From the NCBI GenBank assembly GCA_039105265.1, contig JAPFFF010000011.1:868001-932000 (forward strand): a DNA stretch of 64,000 nt. Direction: 5' to 3'. Below are positions 20,404-29,346 of the stretch, one piece after another. Below the pieces are notes generated by a model that had not been told where the DNA came from, did no database searches, and saw nothing but the letters and a program-made list of their open reading frames with translations. The stretch comes from Tritrichomonas musculus (taxonomy: Eukaryota; Parabasalia; Tritrichomonadida; Tritrichomonadidae). Positions within the stretch are counted from its first letter, which is position 1. Every line of letters starts with the position of its first letter. The translations under genes and the position numbers were made by a program.

Positions 20404-23400
20404 ATGACTTACCTCTTTGACATCTCAGTTGACCTCTACTCCACTGCAAAAACTGAAGCCAGAAAAGAATACAAAGAAAGAATCAAAAATATTAAAGAGA
20501 AACCAAAATTTAAAAAACAGATGAAGGAATTTATGCAAAAGGCAAATAAAGAAATTTCATTTGAAATAGACATTGGAGATAATGAAGATAAAAGATTAGC
20601 ATTCACTGAGATGCTAAGGCAATTACACAAGAAGAATAAAAAGAATGTAGTGGTAAAAAGTGAATCATTAGATGGTGAAGATTATAAATGGTTTACCATT
20701 TCATCAGCACGAAATATTGACACAACAATAGGACATATTTCTGGTACAATAGATTTAAATGATGACTGCTCAGATAATAATCCTTGGGTTGGTAATGTAT
20801 TCATTCCAGCAAAATATCAATTACTATTCATCAAAAACAAAAGGAAAGGGAAACAAACAACATTCACAATAGATAAGCAAGACAACAAAGGGAAATTATA
20901 TGAAGAAGAAATAGAAATAGATGAGGAATACAGAGAAAGTCCAGATGGTGGATTCTTTCCATATATTAATCTATCTGATATAGACTTAACTAAATACCAA
21001 ATATTCAAGACTGTGGAAAAAAATAACTACAAAGATAACTGTTTAGTATATGCATGTATCCAATCAGGAGTGTTCACAAATGAAGAAATCAATCAGCTAC
21101 GATTTATGGTTAAAACACGAATGGTACCAAATAATTTAATCTGTGATATAGCAAAATATTTTAAGTGCCATTTCATTGTAAGAAGGATAGATGAAAATTT
21201 TGATACGAGGCATCAACAGCAAATAAAAATAGATACAAGGAAAAAATCATGGGCTAAAGATTTTAACAGAACCGTCGACTCGTTATTATTTAAGAACCAT
21301 TACATGATTAACAAACCTGTTGGAAATACAAAATTGATTACCATTCTACGAAAGCTATTTAAAGATAATATGTTTAGAGAAATAAAAGCGTGTGAAATGA
21401 ATATACTGGCAACAAATGAATACAATAGCCATTTAACAGATTATATGGATTTATCATATGACCCATCTCTTTGTTGTCAAAAGATAGATTCCACAGAACT
21501 GAAGAAAGAAAGAGAGTGGTCAAAGATATACTATTCTGATTTTGAAACTGATACAACATTATCACCACATAAACCATATCTGAACATTACTGTATTTAGA
21601 ACAGGGAAATTAATTCACAAACTTATTTTTGACAGCTCTGCTGGCCCAAGCTCTGCTTGTGAGGGAGACCAAATTGCAGATAGATTGTTGAAATCACTTG
21701 ATAACAATTCATTAACATACTTCCATAATTTAAAATATGATGCATGCTTCTTTATAAATACTCCTGGATGGGATGTACAGATTACAGAAAGGAGTGGTAC
21801 CATTTTACAGATAGTAATGACAAAATATAAAGAAATAGAGGGCACAGATAAGAAAACAAAGAAGACCAGAAAGATGACAATAATAGAGAAGAGATTAACA
21901 TTCCGCAATAGTTATTCCATTATTCCTGCCGCATTAGCATCATTTGCAAAGATGTTTCAGCTACCTGTCCACAAAGAAGTGATGGCATATAAACTGTACA
22001 CTGAAAAAAATATAAAAAGAAAAAATGTATCCGCGCTTGAATTCCAACTACAATATTACATGGAGAATAAAGATAAGAAAACACTAACACAAATAAAACA
22101 AGATTGGAAACAACTAATTGATAATGCACAATCTTGTGGAGCATACAGTGATTTAAATATTGATATCCCGAAGGGAGTAGCAAAAGATCCTTTGGATCTC
22201 GGGACAAAGTCCTTGCATTGCATTGATATAATGAAGTATGCTATTTATTACTGTAAACTAGATTGTATAATATTGATGAAGGGTGTAGAGAAATTTAATA
22301 GAGACCTCATAGAAGTATTTAAACAGACAAAGACAGATATGTTGGACGTACATAATTTCATTTCCATATCTTCAATTGGTTATTATTATGCATACAGATT
22401 TGGTTGCTTTGATGATTGCTATCAGTTAAGTGGCAAGCCACAGAATTTTATCCAGAGGTGTGTCTCTGGTGGAAGGACAATGACTGCTAACAATGAAAAG
22501 CAATATGTAGAGGAAAGATTACAAGATTTTGATGCTGTATCTTTATATCCATCAGCAATGAGTATTATGTCTGGCGTGCCAAAAGGAATCCCAAAAGTAA
22601 TCCCATCAGATATATTAACAGAGGAGTTATTAGATTTTGACCAGTTCTTTGCAGAGATTAATATTAAAAAAATAAAATGTAAATCATCTAATCCATATAA
22701 ATTTGGAAAAGTATTTAGTAGAAACGAACAGGGCTCAAAAATATTTACCAACAATCCAATAGACCATTACTATATTGACAAAAGGGCTTTCATGGATTTG
22801 ATGGAGTTTTATGATTTTGATTATGAGTTCATTCGAGGGTATTATTTTGATGAAGGATTTAATAACAAGATTAATATCTTCATCGAGAAATTATTTAATC
22901 TCAGGAGGAAATATCAAGATGCCAACAATCCATTGCAACAAACTATTAAATTACTCTTGAATTCCATCTATGGTAAATCTATATTAAAAGCAACTACGAC
23001 AGAAACAAAATGTATTCCAAAAAATAAAGCCATCAAATATATTTGGAAGAATTATAATTATATCACGGAGATAATAGAGAATAAGTCAATTGATAATGTG
23101 TATGTTAAAAAAGTAAAGCCCATAAATAATCATTTCAATCTACCACATTTTGGTGCTAGCGTTTTGTCGTGGAGTAAGCATTTGATGAATAGAGTTATAA
23201 GTTCAGCAGAGCAGAATGGAATAAATATTTATTATACAGATACTGATTCCATCCATGTTAAAGATAGTGATGTACCAAGGATTGCTGAGGTGTTTAAGAA
23301 AAAATATGGAAAAGAATTAATTGGCAAAAAGATGACACAGTTCCATTGCGATTTTGATTCATTTAATGGTGCTGTTGGTGGGGTACATTCTAGAAAATTA

Positions 23401-23667
23401 ATTGCACTAGGAAAGAAGAGCTATCTGGATATATTAGTTGATGAAAAAGGGAATGAAGGATTACATATTAGATTAAAGGGTGTGCCTAAACAATGCATAT
23501 TAAATAAAGCAAAACGAATGGGAATCACAGTTGAAGAGTTATATGAAAGAATGTACCAGGGAGAGGAAATCATTTTTAATCTTCTCGATGGTGCCAATTG
23601 TTTTAGGAAGTCATCTTCGTATCAACAGATTAATTTACCGGTATTTGAGAGAAGAATCAAATTTTAA
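20404..23667 (+). CDS. Protein-primed family B DNA polymerase of Maverick A (1087 aa)
   Basis: All exonuclease and polymerase motifs are visible. Exo I is DFET (D379/E381), Exo II HNLKYD (D446) and Exo III YCKLD (Y616/D620). Pol A is DAVSLYP (D710), Pol B KLLLNSIYGK (K849-K858) and Pol C YTDTDS (D946/D948). A spacer between motifs A and B is compatible with the TPR insertions of protein-primed enzymes. The N-terminal 370 residues are an extra region with DNCLVYAC (C213) and KNHYMI (H299), reminiscent of a papain/OTU-like fold. It would copy the linear element from its ends in the virus-like cycle. A double-hairpin insert encodes SAGPSSACE at about residues 412-420. Confidence 0.95.
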   Translation: MTYLFDISVDLYSTAKTEARKEYKERIKNIKEKPKFKKQMKEFMQKANKEISFEIDIGDNEDKRLAFTEMLRQLHKKNKKNVVVKSESLDGEDYKWFTISSARNIDTTIGHISGTIDLNDDCSDNNPWVGNVFIPAKYQLLFIKNKRKGKQTTFTIDKQDNKGKLYEEEIEIDEEYRESPDGGFFPYINLSDIDLTKYQIFKTVEKNNYKDNCLVYACIQSGVFTNEEINQLRFMVKTRMVPNNLICDIAKYFKCHFIVRRIDENFDTRHQQQIKIDTRKKSWAKDFNRTVDSLLFKNHYMINKPVGNTKLITILRKLFKDNMFREIKACEMNILATNEYNSHLTDYMDLSYDPSLCCQKIDSTELKKEREWSKIYYSDFETDTTLSPHKPYLNITVFRTGKLIHKLIFDSSAGPSSACEGDQIADRLLKSLDNNSLTYFHNLKYDACFFINTPGWDVQITERSGTILQIVMTKYKEIEGTDKKTKKTRKMTIIEKRLTFRNSYSIIPAALASFAKMFQLPVHKEVMAYKLYTEKNIKRKNVSALEFQLQYYMENKDKKTLTQIKQDWKQLIDNAQSCGAYSDLNIDIPKGVAKDPLDLGTKSLHCIDIMKYAIYYCKLDCIILMKGVEKFNRDLIEVFKQTKTDMLDVHNFISISSIGYYYAYRFGCFDDCYQLSGKPQNFIQRCVSGGRTMTANNEKQYVEERLQDFDAVSLYPSAMSIMSGVPKGIPKVIPSDILTEELLDFDQFFAEINIKKIKCKSSNPYKFGKVFSRNEQGSKIFTNNPIDHYYIDKRAFMDLMEFYDFDYEFIRGYYFDEGFNNKINIFIEKLFNLRRKYQDANNPLQQTIKLLLNSIYGKSILKATTTETKCIPKNKAIKYIWKNYNYITEIIENKSIDNVYVKKVKPINNHFNLPHFGASVLSWSKHLMNRVISSAEQNGINIYYTDTDSIHVKDSDVPRIAEVFKKKYGKELIGKKMTQFHCDFDSFNGAVGGVHSRKLIALGKKSYLDILVDEKGNEGLHIRLKGVPKQCILNKAKRMGITVEELYERMYQGEEIIFNLLDGANCFRKSSSYQQINLPVFERRIKF
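21633..21664 (+). repeat. GC-rich double-hairpin miniature element, copy 3 (in PolB gene)
   Basis: Stem CAGC (21633-21636), loop TCT, stem GCTG (21640-21643); spacer GCC; stem CAAGC (21647-21651), loop TCT, stem GCTTG (21655-21659), then TGAGG. It is read in frame and lies between Exo I and Exo II of the polymerase, in a loop position. Confidence 0.7.
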
Positions 23668-23714
23668 TTTTATAGCGTTTCATAATTTTTTTCGAAATTT
23701 TATTTCTAAGATAA

Positions 23715-24569
23715 ATGGCTTGCAATAGCAAGACTCAAACGCAGTTTGTGAACCAAGGAGTGGATTACGAGAAATTATTACGAGATGCTATCCAAGAAAT
23801 CAAAAAACTCAGAGACGAAAATGAAAAGTTGAAAGAAGAGATAAAACAATTGAATGAATCACTATATGAAAATGATGATTGGAATGCAGGTATAATTTCA
23901 AATCTCAAGAATGAAATGAAGGAATTAAAACAGAGGGTGGAAAATTTGGAGAATACAGTTGATTATGATGATGGGATAGTATATCCAGAAGCACAGACAG
24001 AAGGGGAGGCAGAATGGTTTGATGTCAAAGATGATGATGACTATGAGATAAAAAATATATACCCATATGATATAAGACGAAAGAGTAATAGAAAAGCTGC
24101 TACAGAAAGTGTTAATAAACATGATGGATATGCTCATGTAACATTAAATTCACACCCATATCGAAAGCACATCATCATTGCAAAACATTTCATACCAAAT
24201 CCAGACCACCTCCCAATTGTTGACCATAAAAATCACATCAAAACAGATTACCATGTGTCTAATCTAAGATGGGTGAGCACTAGAGATAATAATAGAAATA
24301 AGTCATCGAACAAAGGAATAGTGTATGAATATGTAGATACAATACCAGATGATGCTATGAAAGTGGATACTTATGGAAAACATACTTTTGAGAACTATTT
24401 CTTTCACGACAACATCTTCTACTTCTACACAGGGATAAATTACAGGAAGCTTAATATCAACGAAAATAAATGGGGAAATAAATGGGTAAGCTTAATTAGT
24501 GACAATGGAAAGAATGTTTCAGTATATTATAGCAAATTCAAAAAAGAGCATGATATACCAATCGAGTAA
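23715..24569 (+). CDS. HNH-type protein of Maverick A with N-terminal coiled coil (284 aa)
   Basis: Residues about 20-80 form a heptad coiled coil (an EIKKLRDENEKLKEE core). An HNH core follows: VDHKNHIKTDYHVSNLRWVS with H171, H174 and N183 visible, preceded by a basic DIRRKSNRK segment and an AKHFIPNPD strand. This is the NUMOD/HNH_3 style used by homing and phage endonucleases. Close to the start there is SKTQTQ, an LC8-docking-like motif, and PEAQTEG occurs near residue 95. It lies 47 bp downstream of PolB in the same direction. Likely a DNA nuclease of the element. Confidence 0.75.
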   Translation: MACNSKTQTQFVNQGVDYEKLLRDAIQEIKKLRDENEKLKEEIKQLNESLYENDDWNAGIISNLKNEMKELKQRVENLENTVDYDDGIVYPEAQTEGEAEWFDVKDDDDYEIKNIYPYDIRRKSNRKAATESVNKHDGYAHVTLNSHPYRKHIIIAKHFIPNPDHLPIVDHKNHIKTDYHVSNLRWVSTRDNNRNKSSNKGIVYEYVDTIPDDAMKVDTYGKHTFENYFFHDNIFYFYTGINYRKLNINENKWGNKWVSLISDNGKNVSVYYSKFKKEHDIPIE

Positions 24570-24601
24570 GCAAAAAAATATTTCACCATCTAGATATTTT
24601 T

Positions 24602-24946
24602 TTATGCTTTGACCAATTGTGCTAACTTCTTTAACTCTTCCAGCTCTGCCTTCTTTCTTAACCTATATTCTTTCTGTTGCTTACGTCTTGCCTCCAGTCT
24701 TTCCTCAGGGGTATTGTATTTGCTCTTCCTACCTCTCTTCTGTTTTTCAGGCGCTGTTACTTCAATTAATTTTAATGCTGTTTTTTCTGCATCAGCTTCA
24801 CAGGCTTTGCCTGGGCCAGCGAAGCTGTCATTAACCTCTCCCTCTAAAATATTTAACAAGTTCTCTTCTGATTTAGATTTGGATAGTTTCTTTACGATGT
24901 CTGTTTTGTTGAATTGTGTAAGATCTAATTTATTAGTCATTTCCAT
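24602..24946 (-). CDS. Small basic protein with bZIP-like charged helix (114 aa)
   Basis: Complete frame from ATG (an internal ATG two codons later is an alternative start). The C-terminal half is KRGRKSKYNTPEERLEARRK followed by a KEYRLRKKAELEELKKLA helix, a basic region leading into a leucine-containing helix as in small DNA-binding or transcription factors. A related basic pattern (AKRREHWNAYMRNYNAKKKQ) occurs in the 177-aa protein of element D. It also contains a double-hairpin insert coding for SFAGPGKACE. The function is unknown; DNA binding is inferred. Confidence 0.6.
   Translation of the reverse strand: MEMTNKLDLTQFNKTDIVKKLSKSKSEENLLNILEGEVNDSFAGPGKACEADAEKTALKLIEVTAPEKQKRGRKSKYNTPEERLEARRKQQKEYRLRKKAELEELKKLAQLVKA
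24799..24828 (+). repeat. GC-rich double-hairpin miniature element, copy 4 (in 114-aa gene)
   Basis: Stem CAGGC (24801-24805), loop TTT, stem GCCTG (24809-24813); spacer GGC; stem CAGC (24817-24820), loop GAA, stem GCTG (24824-24827). In coding orientation it specifies SFAGPGKACE, parallel to SSAGPSSACE encoded by the polymerase copy. Confidence 0.7.
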
Positions 24947-24976
24947 TGAAGAAAAAAATTAAAAAATAAAACGAAG

Positions 24977-25504
24977 CTATATATTAATACAGTATTTCAA
25001 ACACAGATGATATTTGTTAATTAATTCATTATATTCTCTATTGTATACTTGTTTGAAATCTGTGCATACCTCTCCATTATCATTCACTATCTTTATATTT
25101 TCTATCTTTCTAATTGGATTTGCTTTACCTGCACAACATCCTATATCTTCATCAAGGCCTACCTCAACTGATTCTGCTTTTATGATTGCTTTGATAATAT
25201 TAGACAAAGCTGTAGCTGGAACGATGATACAATTTTTGGAAACCAGATTAGATAGCAAAGCCTTATCTTGATTCAACAATATATTGGCATATGTTTCAAG
25301 GATGACATATTTTACATCTTTTGCCTCATCCTCTGGATTTTCATCTAGTTCAACATTTCTTGTAATAACAATTTCTTCTTTTCCATCATCTCTTTTGTTA
25401 ATGATGATATTGTTATTGATATTTGATGTTGATTGGGCAGCAGCTTGGGGTTCTAATGATAAATTAGCATTTATTCCTTGATTATTTGCTCGTTTCTTAA
25501 TCAT
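24977..25504 (-). CDS. Conserved Maverick protein, 175-aa type (A copy)
   Basis: Clear orthologue of the 174-aa gene at 63248 in Maverick B. Both begin MIKKR and share SLEP.A, STSNINNNIIINKRDDGKE, LLNQDKALL, CIIVP, DIGCCA/DVGCCA and NPIRKI. The conserved cysteines near the C-terminus could bind metal or form bridges. In both elements it follows the capsid gene block. Function unknown; probably a virion or assembly protein, given its position. Confidence 0.7.
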   Translation of the reverse strand: MIKKRANNQGINANLSLEPQAAAQSTSNINNNIIINKRDDGKEEIVITRNVELDENPEDEAKDVKYVILETYANILLNQDKALLSNLVSKNCIIVPATALSNIIKAIIKAESVEVGLDEDIGCCAGKANPIRKIENIKIVNDNGEVCTDFKQVYNREYNELINKYHLCLKYCINI

Positions 25505-25528
25505 TTGTTTCCCAAAAAAATCTTTTAA

Positions 25529-25957
25529 TTAATAGATAATATTCTCTATTTTAACTTTATGTTGTGGGCCATAAATGACTCTACCTTTATCTTTTTCATC
25601 AGCTCTTCCTTGTATCTCCCCTAATTTTTCTGGTTTATTTAAATATGGTGGAAGAGTTGGTGCTTTGGGAGCCTTATCTTTTTTTAAATAATATCCTCCA
25701 TCTGTAATGCTAACAGGTGGTTCATGCAATGGTTTTGTTCTATGTTGATTGCTCTTTGGTGGTCTCACAGGTTTATTTTCCATATATTTAGTTGGAGGTC
25801 TATTGTAATATGGATTAAATGTAACAGCATATGTATTGTCATTAGAGAAGATTCCAAAATGATTAAATCCAACTGTATGTTCTGTCTTGGTTCCTTCGTT
25901 AAACATTTCTCCTTCTGCTCCAATAATTGTACTGTTAGGATTTCTGTATTTATTCAT
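25529..25957 (-). CDS. Conserved Maverick protein, 142-aa type (A copy)
   Basis: Orthologue of the 144-aa gene at 62321 in Maverick B. Both share an N-terminal YR.P....G.EG.M.NE pattern, HFGIFSN/HFGVFSN, TFNPY.NRPPT and EPPVSITDGG. Pro-rich and low in hydrophobic residues, it resembles an extended virion cement or scaffold protein. In A it lies after the 150-aa gene, in B before it, so the order of these two neighbours is swapped. Confidence 0.7.
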   Translation of the reverse strand: MNKYRNPNSTIIGAEGEMFNEGTKTEHTVGFNHFGIFSNDNTYAVTFNPYYNRPPTKYMENKPVRPPKSNQHRTKPLHEPPVSITDGGYYLKKDKAPKAPTLPPYLNKPEKLGEIQGRADEKDKGRVIYGPQHKVKIENIIY

Positions 25958-25985
25958 TTCATTTCCAAAAAAATTTTAATTTCCT

Positions 25986-26438
25986 TTACTCTAGAACTAA
26001 CTCCTGATGCTCTCCAATGAATAGGCTTGGGGATGTTAATTCATATTTCTCTCTCAGCTGACTAATTAATTCTTTTGTTTTGCTGGAAGCCAACTCAATG
26101 GAATAATTGTAATAACTATGCTCTTCATAATTTTGTTCTAGATTTGAACCATTAACAAAGAATTCATTCATCTTGTAATTCAATCTTCTTCTTGAATTTG
26201 TGCTGAGTATTACATGTTCTAATTCATATTCCTTAATCTTGTCAGAATATATTCTCCATGTTGTTTTATCACTCTTGAGTGAAATATAAATGACCTTCGC
26301 TAAATAATTATTTCGTGAAAGTTGGAGAGGATATTTATCACAGAGGATGGCAAAATAGCATTCTTTGAAATCTTCTGGTTTATCAGCTAGGGAGATAATG
26401 TTGTTGATATAATCATAGACCTTAAATTGCTCTTGCAT
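25986..26438 (-). CDS. Conserved Maverick YDYIN protein (150 aa, A copy)
   Basis: I start it at the ATG at 26438 (MQEQFKVYDYIN) because the homologues in B (62780) and in element D (37734-38228) begin at the same point. Shared blocks are ILCDKYP, YLAKV.Y.S.K, SRR.L, EFFVNG and YYNYSI. It is the only gene common to A, B and D, which makes it a candidate for a function needed by satellite as well as full elements. No known domain recognised. Confidence 0.75.
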   Translation of the reverse strand: MQEQFKVYDYINNIISLADKPEDFKECYFAILCDKYPLQLSRNNYLAKVIYISLKSDKTTWRIYSDKIKEYELEHVILSTNSRRRLNYKMNEFFVNGSNLEQNYEEHSYYNYSIELASSKTKELISQLREKYELTSPSLFIGEHQELVLE

Positions 26439-26485
26439 TTCTGTAAAGATAAAAAAATGAAAAAAAAAATAATAACTTGACAAAA

Positions 26486-28078
26486 TTACTGAGGTGTAGT
26501 AAGGTCGTAGTTGCCAAGGCGAACAAGTGGTGGCATACCATTTGGTTGAACAAGAATAGATATTGATGAATCAAATAAGAGACAAATTAATGGTGGGGTT
26601 TTAACATCGTTAGCATACGTATTTGCGCCAGTATTTTGAGATACAATAATTTCAAAATTAATTGGAGACAATGATGTTAGTCCCTGTTGATATGTATTAT
26701 CTGTTTCTGTTGGGAGAGCAATAAAGAAACTTGTTCTATCATCAGAATAATTTCCAAGAGAGCGTGCATATGGTTGGTCATTAGTTAACGATGCAACAAC
26801 TTCTTTGTTAAATCCACTTTGTCCTCCATTCATGTTCATTGCATTTTGGCAATATTCTAAGAACTCTGGGTATTCATTAGTTGTGCCAAAAGCTTTAGCA
26901 GGTATGTTTCCATATCCTCCACAGTTCAATTGGAACAACTTAAATTGGGGATTCTTGAATACTGTATGATAGGTATGTTTCTCTGGAAATAGACAAAATA
27001 TGGAATCAACAAAACGAGGAGTGATTGTGCATGTGGATTTATCATTGGGATTCTTTAATGGGCTCGTAGTAGTGTAAACAGAAATTGTTTGCGTTGGAAA
27101 TGTAAGTGGATGAGTTGGGTCAGCATATCTTTGAACAAGACTGGAATAAATATTATCTTCAATTCCAAAGCATGGAATAATAGATGAACATTCTGTTATA
27201 GAGTATTCAGTAATACAAAATGCTTTTTTAGCAACAGCAAATGTTGTAATTTTTGTATCCTTGTCAGTGGATGATGTATTATACATCGTTATTTCTTCTC
27301 CAATTGGTGTAAATTCATTGGTGACTTTTGGTAAGACATATTTGGATAATAAATTATGTGCATTCTGTAAAGTCATATCCGGGCCAACAGGACAATAGAC
27401 CATACCAGCACAAGAAAAGAATAATCGGAGTTCAATCTTGCCTGCGAATGCTGGGAGGTATTTAATATTAGATAGTGGTAAGAATCTTCTTAAATCGATT
27501 TTAAGATGGATTTTATATTTTTTGTCTGCCCATCCAGTTGCCCAATCAACAACGAATCCTGTTCTGCTACCTGATTTACTATTCCATATGTCTTTATGTC
27601 TGGCTTTAGAATATATGTCTGCTCTCTTTGTTGTTTCATTAGCACAACAAGCTGTTAAAAATGATTCTTCACAACCAAAATTCTGAGTATAGATAGTGAT
27701 ACCATTGGCTACTATTTCATATTTTTCAACTGCATCTCTAGCATCTTTAAAACCAAACCATACTTTGTTAAATTGATGCCCATCACCTGTTAATGGTGTC
27801 ATTGTGCTACCATCTGTTGGTTTCATTTTAACTTCCATATCAGCTCTAATAAATCCATTGTATATATCTGCTGTATTGTTAGTATTTGGAGATATAATGG
27901 CACTTGTATATGAGCCTTGAGGAATTGGAGGCAATGGTGAATATGATGTTTGTGGACTGATTGTGTATTGTTTATTGGTATCGCTTAATGCTATACAATT
28001 ATCGACGATATCAAAATATGATGCAATTTGTGTACATGTTTCAGCTGATGTTCTGAGTTCAATTTCTGGATTCAACAT
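26486..28078 (-). CDS. Major capsid protein of Maverick A (530 aa)
   Basis: Highly similar to the 560-aa protein at 60611 in Maverick B: KVWFGFKDARDAVEKYEIVA, ESFLTACCANE, RADIYSKARHKDIWN, DLRRFLPLSNIKYLPAFAGK, EYCQNAMNMNG and NFE strands near the end. Length and position (between the ATPase side and small virion genes) match the double jelly-roll capsid proteins of Polintons. The more distant capsid frame at 40015-41943 shares the GFK(D/N)A segment. It would form the hexameric capsomers of the virus-like particle. Confidence 0.85.
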   Translation of the reverse strand: MLNPEIELRTSAETCTQIASYFDIVDNCIALSDTNKQYTISPQTSYSPLPPIPQGSYTSAIISPNTNNTADIYNGFIRADMEVKMKPTDGSTMTPLTGDGHQFNKVWFGFKDARDAVEKYEIVANGITIYTQNFGCEESFLTACCANETTKRADIYSKARHKDIWNSKSGSRTGFVVDWATGWADKKYKIHLKIDLRRFLPLSNIKYLPAFAGKIELRLFFSCAGMVYCPVGPDMTLQNAHNLLSKYVLPKVTNEFTPIGEEITMYNTSSTDKDTKITTFAVAKKAFCITEYSITECSSIIPCFGIEDNIYSSLVQRYADPTHPLTFPTQTISVYTTTSPLKNPNDKSTCTITPRFVDSIFCLFPEKHTYHTVFKNPQFKLFQLNCGGYGNIPAKAFGTTNEYPEFLEYCQNAMNMNGGQSGFNKEVVASLTNDQPYARSLGNYSDDRTSFFIALPTETDNTYQQGLTSLSPINFEIIVSQNTGANTYANDVKTPPLICLLFDSSISILVQPNGMPPLVRLGNYDLTTPQ

Positions 28079-28096
28079 TTATAAAAAAATAAAATT

Positions 28097-28735
28097 TCAA
28101 CACATATCAGAGAAAATATTATTACGTCTTCTACGAATAGGCTGAGGCTGAATTTGAGGTGGGGGAGGAGCAGGCTCTTCTGGTTCTTCTATGTCGTTGG
28201 GCTCCTGAATATATTGTGGCTGGGTATACTGATAATATGGCTTTCTCATTTGTTTTTGCACCACTTCTTTAATCATCTTTTTTTGTTCTTTCTTAGCTCT
28301 TTCATTTTTGAATTCTTCCCCTAATAGCTTTAATTGATTTAATATCTCGATATTTATTGTTGGATCCTCCGCTTGTCGGAGGCAGCGAGTGCTCGCAGCT
28401 TCGTTGGCAAAGCCAACTTCACTGCGCGAATAAATTTGTGGAGATTGCGCTTGTGATTTTGTTCTAGTGATTTTTTTAGGGAGAGGTTTTGTTGGCTGAA
28501 CAACAACTGGTGATTCATCTGACCGCTCTACTGTTGGTTCTTCTTCTTGTGGCTCAGTAGCTGCTGGTTCACTTTGGGGTTCAACTGGTGGTTTATTTAA
28601 AGGTTCTTTACGAGGTCTAACTATATATTTTCCTTCTGTTTTGGTAGGGAACACTTCATATTCTTCATCATCTCTACCATTTAACCATTTTTGTATCACT
28701 TGTAATCTTTTGCTTTGAGGAACTCTTTTGCTCAT
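28097..28735 (-). CDS. Maverick capsid-block protein with basic and Pro/Glu-rich linkers (212 aa, A copy)
   Basis: Orthologue of the 183-aa gene at 60042 in Maverick B: MSK..., SKRL.VI.KWLNGRDD, E.LGEE, KKEQ..MIKEVV and a C-terminal RR.NNIF.DM tail. The A copy has an extra block of about 21 residues (SRSEVGFANEAASTRC followed by LRQAE) exactly where the GC-rich hairpin insert lies; the B protein passes straight from QVY to DPT. Probably a core or scaffold-type virion protein, from its charge and location. Confidence 0.7.
   Translation of the reverse strand: MSKRVPQSKRLQVIQKWLNGRDDEEYEVFPTKTEGKYIVRPRKEPLNKPPVEPQSEPAATEPQEEEPTVERSDESPVVVQPTKPLPKKITRTKSQAQSPQIYSRSEVGFANEAASTRCLRQAEDPTINIEILNQLKLLGEEFKNERAKKEQKKMIKEVVQKQMRKPYYQYTQPQYIQEPNDIEEPEEPAPPPPQIQPQPIRRRRNNIFSDMC
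28366..28425 (+). repeat. GC-rich multi-hairpin insert, variant copy 5 (in 212-aa gene)
   Basis: Successive stems are CTCCG-cttgt-CGGAG (28367-28381), GCGAG-tg-CTCGC (28385-28396) and GTTGGC-aaa-GCCAAC (28403-28417), ending near CACTGCGCG. Comparison with the B orthologue shows an in-frame insertion of about 63 bp. It is longer than the other copies but has the same stem-spacer-stem style. Confidence 0.65.
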
Positions 28736-28794
28736 TTATGAGCTTTAAAAAAATGTTTATATTTGCTTGCTATTACATGAATTTGTTTGAGTTT

Positions 28795-29331
28795 TCACTT
28801 TTTTGCTTTTCTCGATTTCTTTCTTTTTCGATGTGCATTTTGACTTTTTAATTGTGCTAATTGTTCACGAGCTTCCTCAAGTAATTTATTTCGCTTTTGA
28901 TATATTTTATAGCCAGCTGGTTTCCTTCCATAATAAATTCTTGGGAAATCTGAATACCCTACGCCATTTCCTAATGGATTTGGTTGTCTTTCTGCTATAG
29001 CCTTTTCTATTGCAGCTTTTGCTTCTCCTTCTTTTATTCCACTTGCTATTGTTGTCAATCCTTTACCTATACCTATTGCTGCTGGATTACCCGTTATTGT
29101 TCCAAAAGCTTGTGTTGCTCCCCCTACTGTATTTAATATTGGTGCCTTATTTTTCCAAGCCCATTTACCTGCTTTCCCAACTGCACTATCACCAATGAAT
29201 TTGCTAGCTTTACCAACACCAGATTTAACAGTATTCCATGCATTATTTAGAAATTTGCCCATGAATCCTCCTCCTGATTTTTGTGTAGGAGGTGCTATTC
29301 CTTCCAAACATTTTTCTTGTAAATCGCTCAT
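28795..29331 (-). CDS. pVI-like/amphipathic virion protein of Maverick A (178 aa)
   Basis: Lys/Gly/Ala-rich with amphipathic helices (MGKFLNNAWNTVKSGVGKAS) and a glycine-rich hydrophobic centre (GTITGNPAAIGIGKGLTTIA). The tail is strongly basic (AHRKRKKSRKAKK). Its position next to the ATPase matches the 151-aa protein of B and the MAFGSFFKKIAKGVKNV protein of C. Such proteins in adenovirus-like and Polinton virions disrupt membranes or bridge the capsid and genome. That role is inferred. Confidence 0.6.
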   Translation of the reverse strand: MSDLQEKCLEGIAPPTQKSGGGFMGKFLNNAWNTVKSGVGKASKFIGDSAVGKAGKWAWKNKAPILNTVGGATQAFGTITGNPAAIGIGKGLTTIASGIKEGEAKAAIEKAIAERQPNPLGNGVGYSDFPRIYYGRKPAGYKIYQKRNKLLEEAREQLAQLKSQNAHRKRKKSRKAKK

Positions 29332-29346
29332 TTAAAGCCAATAAAA

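Noticed and set aside
22185-22205. Further hairpin (GATCC-TTTG-GATC with CCCGA/TCGGG) in the polymerase gene as a sixth copy
   Set aside because: Pairing is present, but the second stem and the spacer are missing. It may be chance or a decayed copy.
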